The translations under genes were made by a program, and so were the position numbers. From the NCBI GenBank assembly GCA_002243285.1, contig CP022585.1, forward strand, positions 3,026,641-3,090,640: 64,000 bases of DNA, given 5' to 3'. This DNA is from Candidatus Fluviicola riflensis. GTDB lineage: Bacteria; Bacteroidota; Bacteroidia; Flavobacteriales_D; Crocinitomicaceae. The notes under the pieces were generated by a model. The model made no database searches, was not told the DNA's origin, and saw nothing but the letters and a program-made list of their open reading frames with translations. This document shows positions 54,901 through 61,032 of this stretch, one piece after another. The first letter of the stretch is position 1; each line of letters starts with the position of its first letter.

Positions 54901-55450
54901 TAACGCTTCAGGTTCATACCCTGTAGTACTTGCAGGTGCGAATGCAAACGGTTGTGATTCAACAGTAACATTAGTATTGACCATTACTGGCCTTCCGACT
55001 GCAACTGCAACGGACAACGGTGATGCTACCGTTACAGCTTCGGCCGGTACATCTTACCAGTGGATCAATTGTGCTACCAACACTGCCATCGCAGGTGCTA
55101 CGTCACAAACGTTCACAGTAACTGCAAACGGTGATTACGCAGTAGTGGTAACCAACGCGGACGGATGTTCTGATACATCTTCATGTGTAAACATCGATTA
55201 TATCGGATTAACGGAAATCACAGATGCCAGCATCCTGGTTTTCCCTAACCCGACAAACAACGATGTAACAATTACAATGACTGCAACGGAAGCTACTGTT
55301 GAAGTAACAGATGCTCAAGGTAAAATCTTGCAAGCGGTAACTGTTGGTAACGGAGAGAAAGTAAATCTTTCTACTTACGAAACCGGAGTTTACTTCTTAA
55401 GAATTCGCACTGTAAACGGATCAACGCTTGAAAGAGTTGTGAAGCAATAA
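48968..55450 (+). CDS. Giant adhesin-like T9SS surface protein with eight 53-residue repeats
   Basis: 2160 residues from the first ATG; an in-frame ATG at 49076 gives MKQSLLILSFITSALIGNSQ, a clearer signal peptide, so the true start may be there. Order: a jelly-roll-like domain (about 50-250), a right-handed beta-helix region rich in Asn ladders (about 330-620, NNISAV, GNFISGI), Ig-like domains (about 750-1330), a second jelly-roll or MAM-like domain (about 1355-1530, FEAGLGAWTVDND), eight tandem Cys-containing repeats (about 1584-2007), a last Ig-like domain, and a T9SS type A tail (LVFPNPTNNDVTI ... ERVVKQ). No enzyme domain is seen. Likely a cell-surface adhesin or gliding-related protein. 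Confidence 0.88.
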   Translation: MRNIDLRKARTFSQSPIETRSHGNCRIKTFLSTTKWMKQSLLILSFITSALIGNSQTVIVNPLVEGGFTLGPSFAANGWTVDNGAITNKWFAGTVPAAFGSNSAFISADNGVTQGYNNASVSVVHFYRDVTFPAGETAINLSFDWQALGETNFWDGLIVSLAPTSYTPTASGTSLAQGNLGSPTIELGRFWGSSTVQNVNIMIPASVAGNCSGASTMRLIFTWKNDGSGGAFPSAAVDNIALLSSSSALTTAGGTFTIDNTLPLSATNFPSFSAAIVALNAASGCGAFTGPVVFNVTAGQTFNELPPAITATGTAVNTITFQRSGAGVNPVISSTGTAGTNDASITLSGGDYFTFDGIDINNSVGTAMEYGYLLRNLTSTNGATNNVLRNMTVQMNRNVTTSSSAAILVSTTTTGGGVAATSAAGANSNNIIRDFTVNDAINGVSLLGTSGFPDIANVINTSAVAIRNSISNVGPTTSTSVSAKGIQLSNQSGATVGNNNISAVTSNQAAAHGIFVTGNQGNSFVTGNFISGISNQGSTSTTSVAYGIQVQNNTSGTHNVRVSNNMISNIFTSFTGTATASRYAVGIFAGVASAGAAQSYDIYNNSVSIGTGLTPTYSNTCFEIQNIAAVYRLQNNIFANFTNAQAGAARHYTYVTTSATNLGAAGSISNKNDLYVANDAGVTGFIGRANTTEQATLANWTAAITTIPGTDLNSASTDPTFVDNTTDLHLNFGVTPTPLESGGASVGVTTDYDGDARPGPAGSVNGGATAPDLGADEFDGVPTLPVVTLNSVTPAASTQCATTPRLVSVDATTPSGTITVVNLVYAFNGTPQAPIAMTNTAGTTWEATIPVATPANATVTWSVAATNSLGYSGNIVGTAYADEPLLGSTASATTSIGTICAGSPASLSATLLRPVVAAIGTATTLTGATSQPTAFCNRWPSYRMQTVYTVAELTAAGLAAGPITSISYNITTIGDAPINENYTVLVGTTGLSAFTDFIPNAGFTTVFPAANYTHAVGVNTITFATPYMWDGTSNLVVEVSHDGADAINNSQTYYTATAGNTVVWSTSGAAVGTPSNQRLNVTIAGNSAPAITSVSWSDGVGTVGTTNPLTVNPTTTTTYTATITAGGCVATPSPATTVTVNPLPTAPTAANSAHCGTQIPTASVTSTSGLPTPTFIWYDAAVAGLVMQTSTSTTYTSNVTATTTFYVSELNMATGCESARTSVTVTVTAADGVSASTSAATICIGNSITLTAANTNPTPVQSYNYSWSSTANSGITIPVPGSPVTITPTQPGTYTYDLNAFDGGCTAIASVNVTVNPSVTAIVAATTDATICNGNTVDLSVTSTTNSVINTLTPLSENFEAGLGAWTVDNDGASPAAANFGIKTAPYSYPGYFANWASPEGTQFVGSMADAGGFGSTTTTKLVSPAFSTVGMANATLTFKNLYEEYDSGDLAASVDISTDSGTTWTLLKDYLPLGSQGDVTYEAQIAANESITLGAAYLNQPNLKIRYNYISPWGYYWMIDDVNVSGLQTDATTYAWTSSPAGFTSSVQNPTGVAPAVTTDYTVTVTNSFGCSASGTVSVIVNQPTTSSLTEVACGSYTWVENGTTYNTSGTYTTTLAGANANGCDSTITLNLTINQPTSSTVTEVACVSYTWAENGTTYNTSGSYPVVLAGANANGCDSTVTLNLTINNPTSSTVTVSACNSYTWAENGTTYNTSGSYPVLLAGANANGCDSTVTLVLTINQPTSSTVAEVACGSYTWADNSTTYNTSGTYTATLAGANANGCDSTITLNLTINQPTSSSVTEVACGSYVWTENSTTYTTSGTYTVTLAGANANGCDSTITLNLTINQPTSSSVTEVACGSYVWAENSTTYTTSGTYTVTLAGANANGCDSTITLNLTINQPTSSSVTEVACGSYVWTENSTTYTTSGSYSVVLAGANANGCDSTVTLVLTINQPTSSTFTATACESYTWAENGTTYNASGSYPVVLAGANANGCDSTVTLVLTITGLPTATATDNGDATVTASAGTSYQWINCATNTAIAGATSQTFTVTANGDYAVVVTNADGCSDTSSCVNIDYIGLTEITDASILVFPNPTNNDVTITMTATEATVEVTDAQGKILQAVTVGNGEKVNLSTYETGVYFLRIRTVNGSTLERVVKQ
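53717..54988 (+). repeat. Eight tandem 159-bp repeats inside the surface protein gene
   Basis: Exactly 8 x 159 bp = 1272 bp. Each encodes 53 residues of the form QPTSSxVTEVACGSYxW ... TYxTSGTYTVTLAGANANGCDSTITLNLTIN (given in parts), with two Cys that could form a disulfide. Repeats five and six differ at only a few bases, so expansion is recent. Confidence 0.95.
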
Positions 55451-55473
55451 GTGAGTCATTCATAAATTAAGGG

Positions 55474-55508
55474 AAAGGCTGTCATTCATTTGGCAGCCTT
55501 TCTTTTTT
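55474..55508 (+). terminator. Intrinsic terminator of the surface protein gene
   Basis: Ten-base arms (55474-55483 and 55492-55501, one G-T wobble) followed by a T-rich run, 23 bp after the stop codon. Confidence 0.85.
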
Positions 55509-55539
55509 AGATTGATATTTAGTTTAAGCAAGCAACTAC

Positions 55540-55950
55540 AAGGCTCAACGTAAAGTTGCAGAGATCGCAAAGGGTTTGCTACAAAATTAATCACAGGGCT
55601 TTGGCATAACCGATTAACGGTAATCCGATCTACTCGTCCCGTAGGGACGTAATGTGGTAACAAAGATCTCCCTCTTAATAATTTACCCCGTAGGGGTAAG
55701 ACCATATGATATAACATAACCGTCATGCAAAGCCTGATAACGTACTTCACCCGTAGACGTCCCGTACATATCCCGTATCCGAAACTGGAAAATCGGGTGC
55801 TTGAAACTTGAAATCCTAAATTATGTATAAATGTTCTAATGTTAATCAGGTAATAAGAAAAACTCCGCAGCAGATGTTTACGCATTGAGAGATGCGGTAT
55901 AAAAAGAAACTCCGCAGCAGATGTCCTGACGTCCATCGCTGCGGAGTAAA
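55540..55950. repeat. Gene-free stretch with several palindromic repeats
   Basis: Holds small GC palindromes (CGTCCCGTAGGGACG near 55636, TACCCCGTAGGGGTA near 55683) and two copies of ACTCCGCAGCAGATGT (55861 and 55911 regions) closed by an inverted GCTGCGGAGT. The one long open frame across it (minus strand) has no protein character. Confidence 0.65.
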
Positions 55951-55953
55951 TAT

Positions 55954-55986
55954 AAAACCGCCTCAACAATTAGCTGAGACGGCCTT
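55954..55986 (-). terminator. Terminator of the small secreted protein gene
   Basis: Minus-strand hairpin GCCGTCTCA/TGAGGCGGT (wobble pairs) with a following TTTTAT, 20 bp after the stop of the gene at 56007. Confidence 0.65.
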
Positions 55987-56006
55987 TCGAATGATATGAT
56001 TCTCTA

Positions 56007-56366
56007 TTATCGTTTCATCAGGCTGTGCTCTATAGAACTCAGCACCGAAAACGTTTCATCGAATTGATTCAGCACACCTTCCACATCAGAAGAAGTAATA
56101 AAGTTTGCCGCAATTACACTTAATTTACCATCAATTACTTCAATCGACACATAACCATCTTTCACTTCCATCACTTGCGCAATCGAGGTGAAAAGTGCGG
56201 ATGAAACAGTACCTTCTTTCAGTTCACAAACAAAACGATGGCTCTTTACCCCTGTTCTGAATTCTTCTGCACGTGCTCTTTCCTGATTTTGAACAAATAC
56301 CTGTTCCTGGGCGAAACTTGTCATTCCAGCCAATATAAAACCGCCTATTAGAATTAATCTCTTCAT
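56007..56366 (-). CDS. Small secreted protein of unknown function
   Basis: 119 residues with a signal peptide (MKRLILIGGFILAGMTSFAQ). The rest is an alpha/beta domain (VCELKEGTVSSALFTSIAQVMEV; VIDGKLSVIAANFITSSDVEGVLNQF) with no known motif. It follows the two-domain PPC T9SS protein gene with one base between them, so it is cotranscribed and may be a periplasmic partner of that export substrate (inference). Confidence 0.72.
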   Translation of the reverse strand: MKRLILIGGFILAGMTSFAQEQVFVQNQERARAEEFRTGVKSHRFVCELKEGTVSSALFTSIAQVMEVKDGYVSIEVIDGKLSVIAANFITSSDVEGVLNQFDETFSVLSSIEHSLMKR

Positions 56367-56367
56367 C

Positions 56368-58257
56368 TTACATTACTTTAATTAGTTTCTTGCGAATCAC
56401 AACAGTGTCTGTTTTAGTTGTAATCACATACACACCTTTTACCCATTCTTCCGAAGGTAAATTCAACTGATTGGCTCCTTCTTTTAGCGGAAATTGTTTC
56501 GAAAAGATCAGATTACCTGACTGATCATGTACCGTTACGAATACCTCATCTTTGTATTCCGAGATGTATTCAATGATCGATGAATGTTTCGTCGGGTTCG
56601 GGTAAACCACAGCAATTTGCCCAAGAGCTTCAGTTCTGTTAACGGAAATCACTTCTGACGGATTTCTTCTGCCATCCAGGTCTACCTGCTCAATCTGGTA
56701 ATAATTGATGCCTTTCGGAGCTGTTTCGTGTACAAACTCGTAATACTGATCAATAGTGGTCGTTCCCGCTCCGTCAATGATTCCAACGGTTGTATAGTTG
56801 ATTCCGTCAAGAGAGTGTTTGACCTCAAATAATTCATTGTTTTTCTCGCTCAGCGTCATCCATGTCAGGTGATTTCCAACATCGGTTGAAATCCCTCTGA
56901 AACCAACAAGTTCCACAGGTAAAATACCGGTTCCTGTCCAACCGGAAATAGTGAATTCACAACCATCTCCGGCATTACCATCGATCATCAGTAAATACTG
57001 TTGCCCCACAGTTAATCCTGTAGCGCTAACGGTTCCCAGGGTTGTATTTCCGGGATTGTAGCAATTGGAAACGGAAGTAAAGCCCGAGCAGCAGCCAGCT
57101 GTATAAGTGACAGCGTAAACGTGTGCCTGAATTCCCCAGCCACTCACACATCCACCCACATATGTAATTGGAAATGAAGCCGTTGTTGCGCTGGCCGTAA
57201 ATTGATACCAGGAATTGTTTTCAATGGAACCGCAGAATACACTGCTCACATTCCCCGGCTGATCGGAAGAAAAGGTAACATCTGTTGTAGCTGAAAACGT
57301 TCCCGGACCCTGAGTCAAGGTAGCCGGAGTCGGGCAATAATCATTTGTTCCTGCTGTAGGCCCGGAAACTCCACATGGTTGGGCAGCTGCCACGCACAGT
57401 GAAAAAGTCCCTGTACCACCACCATAATCCCACATACGAATGTAAATGGTTGAACCGGGAGTCAATCCTGTCGCATTGATTAATGACATCGCTCCATTGG
57501 GCGAAGAATCATCATCACACGCAATCAGGGTTAATGAACCACAAGCCCCTGAGTAAATCGCCATACCACCATCTGTAGTCGTGCCGGGAGAGCTATCAAG
57601 CTGCACTGAACCTGAAGCAGGCACCACAAAACTGTACCAAACATCCGGACCAGAATAGCTGGCGCAACCCGGAGCAGGAACACCTGCAGTATTGGTAGAA
57701 CCAACCGTAGTACCGGCTGTGTAGGAACAAGTCGCACCGACTGTAAGTGAAATGGCCGAACACGGATCATCATTGGTCATTGAAGGTGGTGGAGCCGGTG
57801 ATGTGGCGCAGATCCCGAAAGTTCCGTTGTTATTACCACCGTATTCCCACACACGAATGAACAAGGTACTTCCCGGAGTAAGTCCGGTAGCTGCCAGGTA
57901 AGACATATTTCCATTCGGTGAAGAGTCATCGTCGCACGAAAGCAACGTGAGTGATCCACAGGTTCCGGTATATAACGCAAGTCCCGAATCGGTAATGACA
58001 CCGGTACTCATATCAATAGTAACCGATCCGTTGGCCGGCACAACTACCGAAAACCAAACGTCACCTCCGGAATAACTGGCACAACCGGGAGCAGTAACTC
58101 CACCCGTGGCAGTTGCAGCGGCATTGGTATACGTTGCATACGTGCAGGTTGCCGAGGTTGTAAGTGCCGTAGCAGAACATGGATCGTCATTTGCGGGCTG
58201 TGCCCAAGAGAAACCCGCTACAAAAAGTAACGAGCCAAGTAGTAGTAATTGGCGCAT
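56368..58257 (-). CDS. T9SS type A protein with two PPC-like domains
   Basis: 629 residues with signal peptide (MRQLLLLGSLLFVAGFSWAQ). Two homologous domains of about 135 residues (NDDPCSATALT ... GGDVWFSVVVPANGSV ... LTLLSCDDDSSPNG and the second with GPDVWYSFVVPASGSV ... LTLIACDDDSSPNG) resemble pre-peptidase C-terminal (PPC) domains. A third, more diverged one follows (about 295-450). The C-terminal part (FRGISTDVGNHLTWMTLSEKNNELFEVKHS ... ) and the T9SS type A tail (AVVYPNPTKHSSIIEYIS ... GVYVITTKTDTVVIRKKLIKV) close it. Probable surface or matrix protein. Confidence 0.88.
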   Translation of the reverse strand: MRQLLLLGSLLFVAGFSWAQPANDDPCSATALTTSATCTYATYTNAAATATGGVTAPGCASYSGGDVWFSVVVPANGSVTIDMSTGVITDSGLALYTGTCGSLTLLSCDDDSSPNGNMSYLAATGLTPGSTLFIRVWEYGGNNNGTFGICATSPAPPPSMTNDDPCSAISLTVGATCSYTAGTTVGSTNTAGVPAPGCASYSGPDVWYSFVVPASGSVQLDSSPGTTTDGGMAIYSGACGSLTLIACDDDSSPNGAMSLINATGLTPGSTIYIRMWDYGGGTGTFSLCVAAAQPCGVSGPTAGTNDYCPTPATLTQGPGTFSATTDVTFSSDQPGNVSSVFCGSIENNSWYQFTASATTASFPITYVGGCVSGWGIQAHVYAVTYTAGCCSGFTSVSNCYNPGNTTLGTVSATGLTVGQQYLLMIDGNAGDGCEFTISGWTGTGILPVELVGFRGISTDVGNHLTWMTLSEKNNELFEVKHSLDGINYTTVGIIDGAGTTTIDQYYEFVHETAPKGINYYQIEQVDLDGRRNPSEVISVNRTEALGQIAVVYPNPTKHSSIIEYISEYKDEVFVTVHDQSGNLIFSKQFPLKEGANQLNLPSEEWVKGVYVITTKTDTVVIRKKLIKVM

Positions 58258-58323
58258 TAATAGTAATATTAGTGTGCGCCTAAGTTACAACAACTACATG
58301 AAACGGTGAGTCCGATTGTTCTC

Positions 58324-58357
58324 CAAATGAATATTTCGTTGGTACAAATGAATATTT
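58324..58357. promoter_or_regulatory. Two direct repeats upstream of the PPC protein gene
   Basis: CAAATGAATATTT occurs at 58324-58336 and 58345-58357, 21 bp apart, so both lie on one face of the helix. They are 67-100 bp before the start codon and could be regulator sites. Confidence 0.45.
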
Positions 58358-58460
58358 TCACAACGTTCCGGAAACAAGTAGATAATATTCATCAATTATG
58401 GCTTGTTTAGTTTAATAAAAAACAAACTTATTGTGATGCTAAGAACTCTGCTCCAGCGAA

Positions 58461-59087
58461 TTAAATTGTTTCAAAAAACAAATCGGCTTCTTTCCGGACT
58501 TTTGTTCTGAACTGATATGAATCGGTAATTGACCGATAACCGAGCGCAACAGCCAACACTGCCGTGTGATCTTTGAGTTGTAGCAGTTCCGAATACGCAG
58601 CACTGTCAAAACCTTCCATGGGAGTAGCATCAATGTGCAATAAAGCCGCCGCAGTAAGTAAATTTCCCAGACCAATGTAGGCTTGCTTTGAATTCCAGTC
58701 GAATTGCTGTTCCCTGGTAAGTTGTGCTGTTGTCGATTTCATGACGTGCGCAAAACCCGCCAGCTGGTTTACATCCAGTTCGCGAGTAGCCGCAACACGA
58801 TCAATGTAAGCCTCGATGTGGAGTATTTCAAGCGTATTCTGTACAGCGAATACAAAGTAATGCGACGCGTCTTTTACCTGCGTTTGCCCGTAGGATTGAT
58901 GATACAACTGTTCACGCAATTCAGCCGATTCCACCATGATTACTTTATAAGGTTGCAAACCATAAGATGATGGAGCCAGCCGAATGGATTCTTTCAGAAC
59001 CTCAAGATCGGTTTCATTGATTTTTTTCGTGGTATCGTATTGCTGCGTGGCATATCGCCATTGAAGTTGTTCGATGATCGTATTCAT
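58461..59087 (-). CDS. NfsB-like NAD(P)H nitroreductase family oxidoreductase
   Basis: 208 residues, FMN-dependent nitroreductase fold. Typical motifs: RYATQQYDTTKKI (FMN-binding), LAPSSYGLQPYKVIMV, KQAYIGLGNLLTAAALLHIDATPMEGFD (in parts) and VLAVALGYRS. Such enzymes reduce nitro compounds or quinones. It follows pirin by 16 bp on the same strand, so the pair is cotranscribed. An operator lies before pirin. Confidence 0.9.
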   Translation of the reverse strand: MNTIIEQLQWRYATQQYDTTKKINETDLEVLKESIRLAPSSYGLQPYKVIMVESAELREQLYHQSYGQTQVKDASHYFVFAVQNTLEILHIEAYIDRVAATRELDVNQLAGFAHVMKSTTAQLTREQQFDWNSKQAYIGLGNLLTAAALLHIDATPMEGFDSAAYSELLQLKDHTAVLAVALGYRSITDSYQFRTKVRKEADLFFETI

Positions 59088-59103
59088 GAAATGCGCGTCG
59101 GTT

Positions 59104-59814
59104 TTAGCTCATTGGAACTTCCAGCAAAAGTACTTTACTTTTTTCAGTAAACCGGAACGGAACGGCAGTTGCCTGTGTGATTCCTGCGGCATCGCGTTTT
59201 CCCAATTTCAACCCTTCAATGTCTGCTTCACCTTCGATCACAAATACGTAAAGGCCGTTCAAGGGATCTTTCATTTCGTACGACATTTCCTTACCTGCAT
59301 CAAATTCGCCCATGTGAAACCACGCATCCTGGTGAATCCACACGCCCTGATCATCTGCCGAAGGCGACAGGACTTGCGACCATTTATTGTGCATTTCTGC
59401 CGTGTCTAGTTCCTGCTGCTGGTAACGCGGTGTCACATTTCGTTTATTGGGAAAGAGCCAGATTTGCAGCAAATTAATCGATTGATCATCCAGGGCATTG
59501 TACTCAGAATGCTGAATTCCGGTTCCGGCGCTCATTACCTGGATTTCTCCGGCTTTGATAATGGAGCTGTGTCCCATAGAATCTTTGTGTGCCAGGGCGC
59601 CTTCAAGCGGAATGGTGATGATTTCCATGTTGTCGTGCGGATGTGTTCCGAAACCCATGGAAGCTTCAATAATATCGTCGTTGAGTACGCGTAGTACTCC
59701 AAAGTGCATCAAATTTGGGTTATAAAAATTGCCGAAGCTGAATGAGTGTTTTGCCTGTAGCCAACCGTGATTGGCGGATCCTCTGTCTTCAGAGCGGTAC
59801 ATAATTGTTTGCAT
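59104..59814 (-). CDS. Pirin family protein (YhaK-like)
   Basis: 236 residues, bicupin fold. Metal ligands His-x-His in FGTHPHDNMEIIT, then His and Glu in GIQHSEYNA, match pirins that bind Fe or other metals and can act as quercetin dioxygenases or redox sensors. The C-terminal half (about 150-236) is the second cupin. It is the first gene of the pirin-nitroreductase operon, which in other bacteria is often under HxlR- or MarR-type control. Confidence 0.92.
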   Translation of the reverse strand: MQTIMYRSEDRGSANHGWLQAKHSFSFGNFYNPNLMHFGVLRVLNDDIIEASMGFGTHPHDNMEIITIPLEGALAHKDSMGHSSIIKAGEIQVMSAGTGIQHSEYNALDDQSINLLQIWLFPNKRNVTPRYQQQELDTAEMHNKWSQVLSPSADDQGVWIHQDAWFHMGEFDAGKEMSYEMKDPLNGLYVFVIEGEADIEGLKLGKRDAAGITQATAVPFRFTEKSKVLLLEVPMS

Positions 59815-59864
59815 TGTTCGTTGGTTTGAAAGACTGCCATAACTGTCAGTCTGTATTTATTGAA

Positions 59865-59912
59865 CAAAGATACGGGTTCTTTCTGTGTTTATTTACCATG
59901 GTAAGTAAATAA
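59865..59912 (-). promoter_or_regulatory. Promoter and palindromic operator of pirin-nitroreductase operon
   Basis: The -7 box TATCTTTG (59872-59865 on the minus strand) matches TAnnTTTG. An inverted repeat TTATTTAC-N8-GTAAATAA (59889-59912) overlaps the place of the -33 box and also contains a 12-bp TTACCATGGTAA (59893-59904). This layout suits a redox-type repressor of the HxlR kind; no regulator gene is beside it. Confidence 0.65.
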
Positions 59913-59985
59913 TTGTTAATAACACACAATCACTCTTAAATGGTACATTACAGGCTTTTCAAAAACTCGTAGTTAGACTTATTTT

Positions 59986-60089
59986 GCCACAAATGGCTCA
60001 GATTTTCACAGATGTTGAACTATACGCCAGCGTATAGTGAACATTTGATTAGTTCGATTTTATCTGTGAACATCTGAGCCATCTGTGGC
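59986..60089. repeat. Nested inverted repeat in the gap before tRNA-Asp
   Basis: Outer arms of 28 bases (59986-60013 and 60062-60089) match at 26 of 28 positions and hold GGCTCAGAT and TCACAGAT. Inside lies a perfect 9-bp hairpin (60019-60027 with 60030-60038). Part of the 530-bp gap 59815-60344, which holds no protein gene. Confidence 0.85.
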
Positions 60090-60235
60090 CAAACGAAATT
60101 GTATACTGCTCGTCCCTGCTATTACGGGCAATCGAATCGGGAATCAAAACGCAAAATGATTACCGTCTAACACCCTGAAATCCAGTAAAGGTTGACGATT
60201 TACATCAAAATCCGCACATTTTTTTCTCCAAATAC

Positions 60236-60265
60236 TTGTCAGAATAAATAAATGGTGTACATTTG
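60236..60265 (+). promoter_or_regulatory. Promoter of tRNA-Asp
   Basis: TTG (60236-60238), 19 bases, then TACATTTG (60258-60265), a full match to the Bacteroidota consensus, 79 bp before the tRNA 5' end. Confidence 0.75.
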
Positions 60266-60344
60266 CACACGCTTTTAACGAAAAGCATTACACAATTTCT
60301 GAATCTGACTGTAGTCAGGTCTTTTGAAAAAAGGAAAGAAAATT

Positions 60345-60418
60345 GGTTTGGTAGTTCAGTTGGTTAGAATACATGCCTGTCACGCATGGGGTCGCGGGTT
60401 CGAGTCCCGTCCAGACCG
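60345..60418 (+). tRNA. tRNA-Asp (anticodon GTC)
   Basis: 74 bases from GGTTTGG to the discriminator G. Acceptor GGTTTGG/CCAGACC (one wobble), D loop AGTTGGTTA, anticodon stem CATGC/GCATG around CTGTCAC with anticodon GTC, T arm GCGGG-TTCGAGT-CCCGT. CCA is not fully encoded (G followed by CA). Confidence 0.97.
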
Positions 60419-60467
60419 CAGAACGTTAAAAGTTTAAAGAGAAGCTCAATATGGCTGTTGAGATTAG

Positions 60468-60507
60468 AAAACCCTAAGATGTATCAATGTCTTAGGGTTT
60501 TTGTTTT
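60468..60507 (+). terminator. Terminator after tRNA-Asp
   Basis: Stem AACCCTAAGA (60470-60479) with TCTTAGGGTT (60490-60499) and a following T-rich run. The same stem appears at 60904-60936 and 63902-63933. Confidence 0.88.
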
Positions 60508-60524
60508 TATGGAAAATCACTTTC

Positions 60525-60791
60525 ATGGAAACTTACACTGTTTATATTCTACACTCTCCAAAGTACGATAAGTACTATATAGGACAAACTGAAAATTTTG
60601 CTTCGCGTCTTCAATTGCATAATGCGGGATTGGTTCAGTCAACAAAACCTTACATTTCATGGGAAGTTACGCTGACGCTGAGTAAACCAAGTCGATCAGA
60701 AGCGATGATACTTGAAAAGAAATTGAAGAATCTAAATCGTATGCGATTACTCCAATTTATTACTAAATATTCAGGTGAAAATTCTATCTAG
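60525..60791 (+). CDS. GIY-YIG nuclease superfamily protein (UPF0213-like)
   Basis: 88 residues from ATG 60525 (METYTVYILHSPKYDKYYIGQT). The two halves of the motif are VYIL (near residue 6) and YYIG (17-20), with Arg in SRLQLHN and the metal-binding Glu in EKKLKN. The family has the nuclease fold; the cellular role of these small members is unknown. It starts 18 bases after the T run of the tRNA-Asp terminator and has no clear promoter. Its 5' part is duplicated at 60961. Confidence 0.85.
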   Translation: METYTVYILHSPKYDKYYIGQTENFASRLQLHNAGLVQSTKPYISWEVTLTLSKPSRSEAMILEKKLKNLNRMRLLQFITKYSGENSI

Positions 60792-60902
60792 CATCCCAAA
60801 ACATTAAAGTCGAAAGAAAAATTCAATATGGTCCCGACGCTTACGGTCGGGATTCAGACATACCGACGTTTCAGTCGGCATCGTCTGAACTGTAGGAAAC
60901 AG

Positions 60903-61023
60903 AAAACCCTAAGATGTATCAAATGTCTTAGGGTTTTTGCTTTTATGGAAAATCACTTTCATGGAAAGCTACACTGTTTATATTCTACACTCTCCAAAGT
61001 ACGATAAGTACTATATAGGACAA
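60903..61023 (+). repeat. Second copy of the tRNA-Asp terminator and GIY-YIG 5' end
   Basis: Matches 60468-60587 with about four differences over 120 bp. Weaker similarity extends upstream to about 60800, where a hairpin insert (60833-60889) interrupts it. The match stops at 61023, a few bases from the abiEii stop codon. Confidence 0.92.
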
Positions 61024-61032
61024 TTCTACTAA
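60961..61032 (+). pseudogene. Truncated GIY-YIG gene fragment
   Basis: Encodes MESYTVYILHSPKYDKYYIG followed by three residues and a stop. The break after YYIGQ coincides with the end of the duplicated segment, so the rest of the gene is lost. The fragment overlaps the abiEii end by four bases. Confidence 0.88.

Noticed and set aside
53717..54988. Regular repeats that could be taken for a CRISPR array
   Set aside because: The unit is 159 bp, in frame inside a coding gene, with no spacers and no cas genes.
55460..55969. A 169-residue minus-strand open frame after the giant surface protein
   Set aside because: It runs through a terminator and several palindromic repeats, its composition is not protein-like, and it has no conserved motif.
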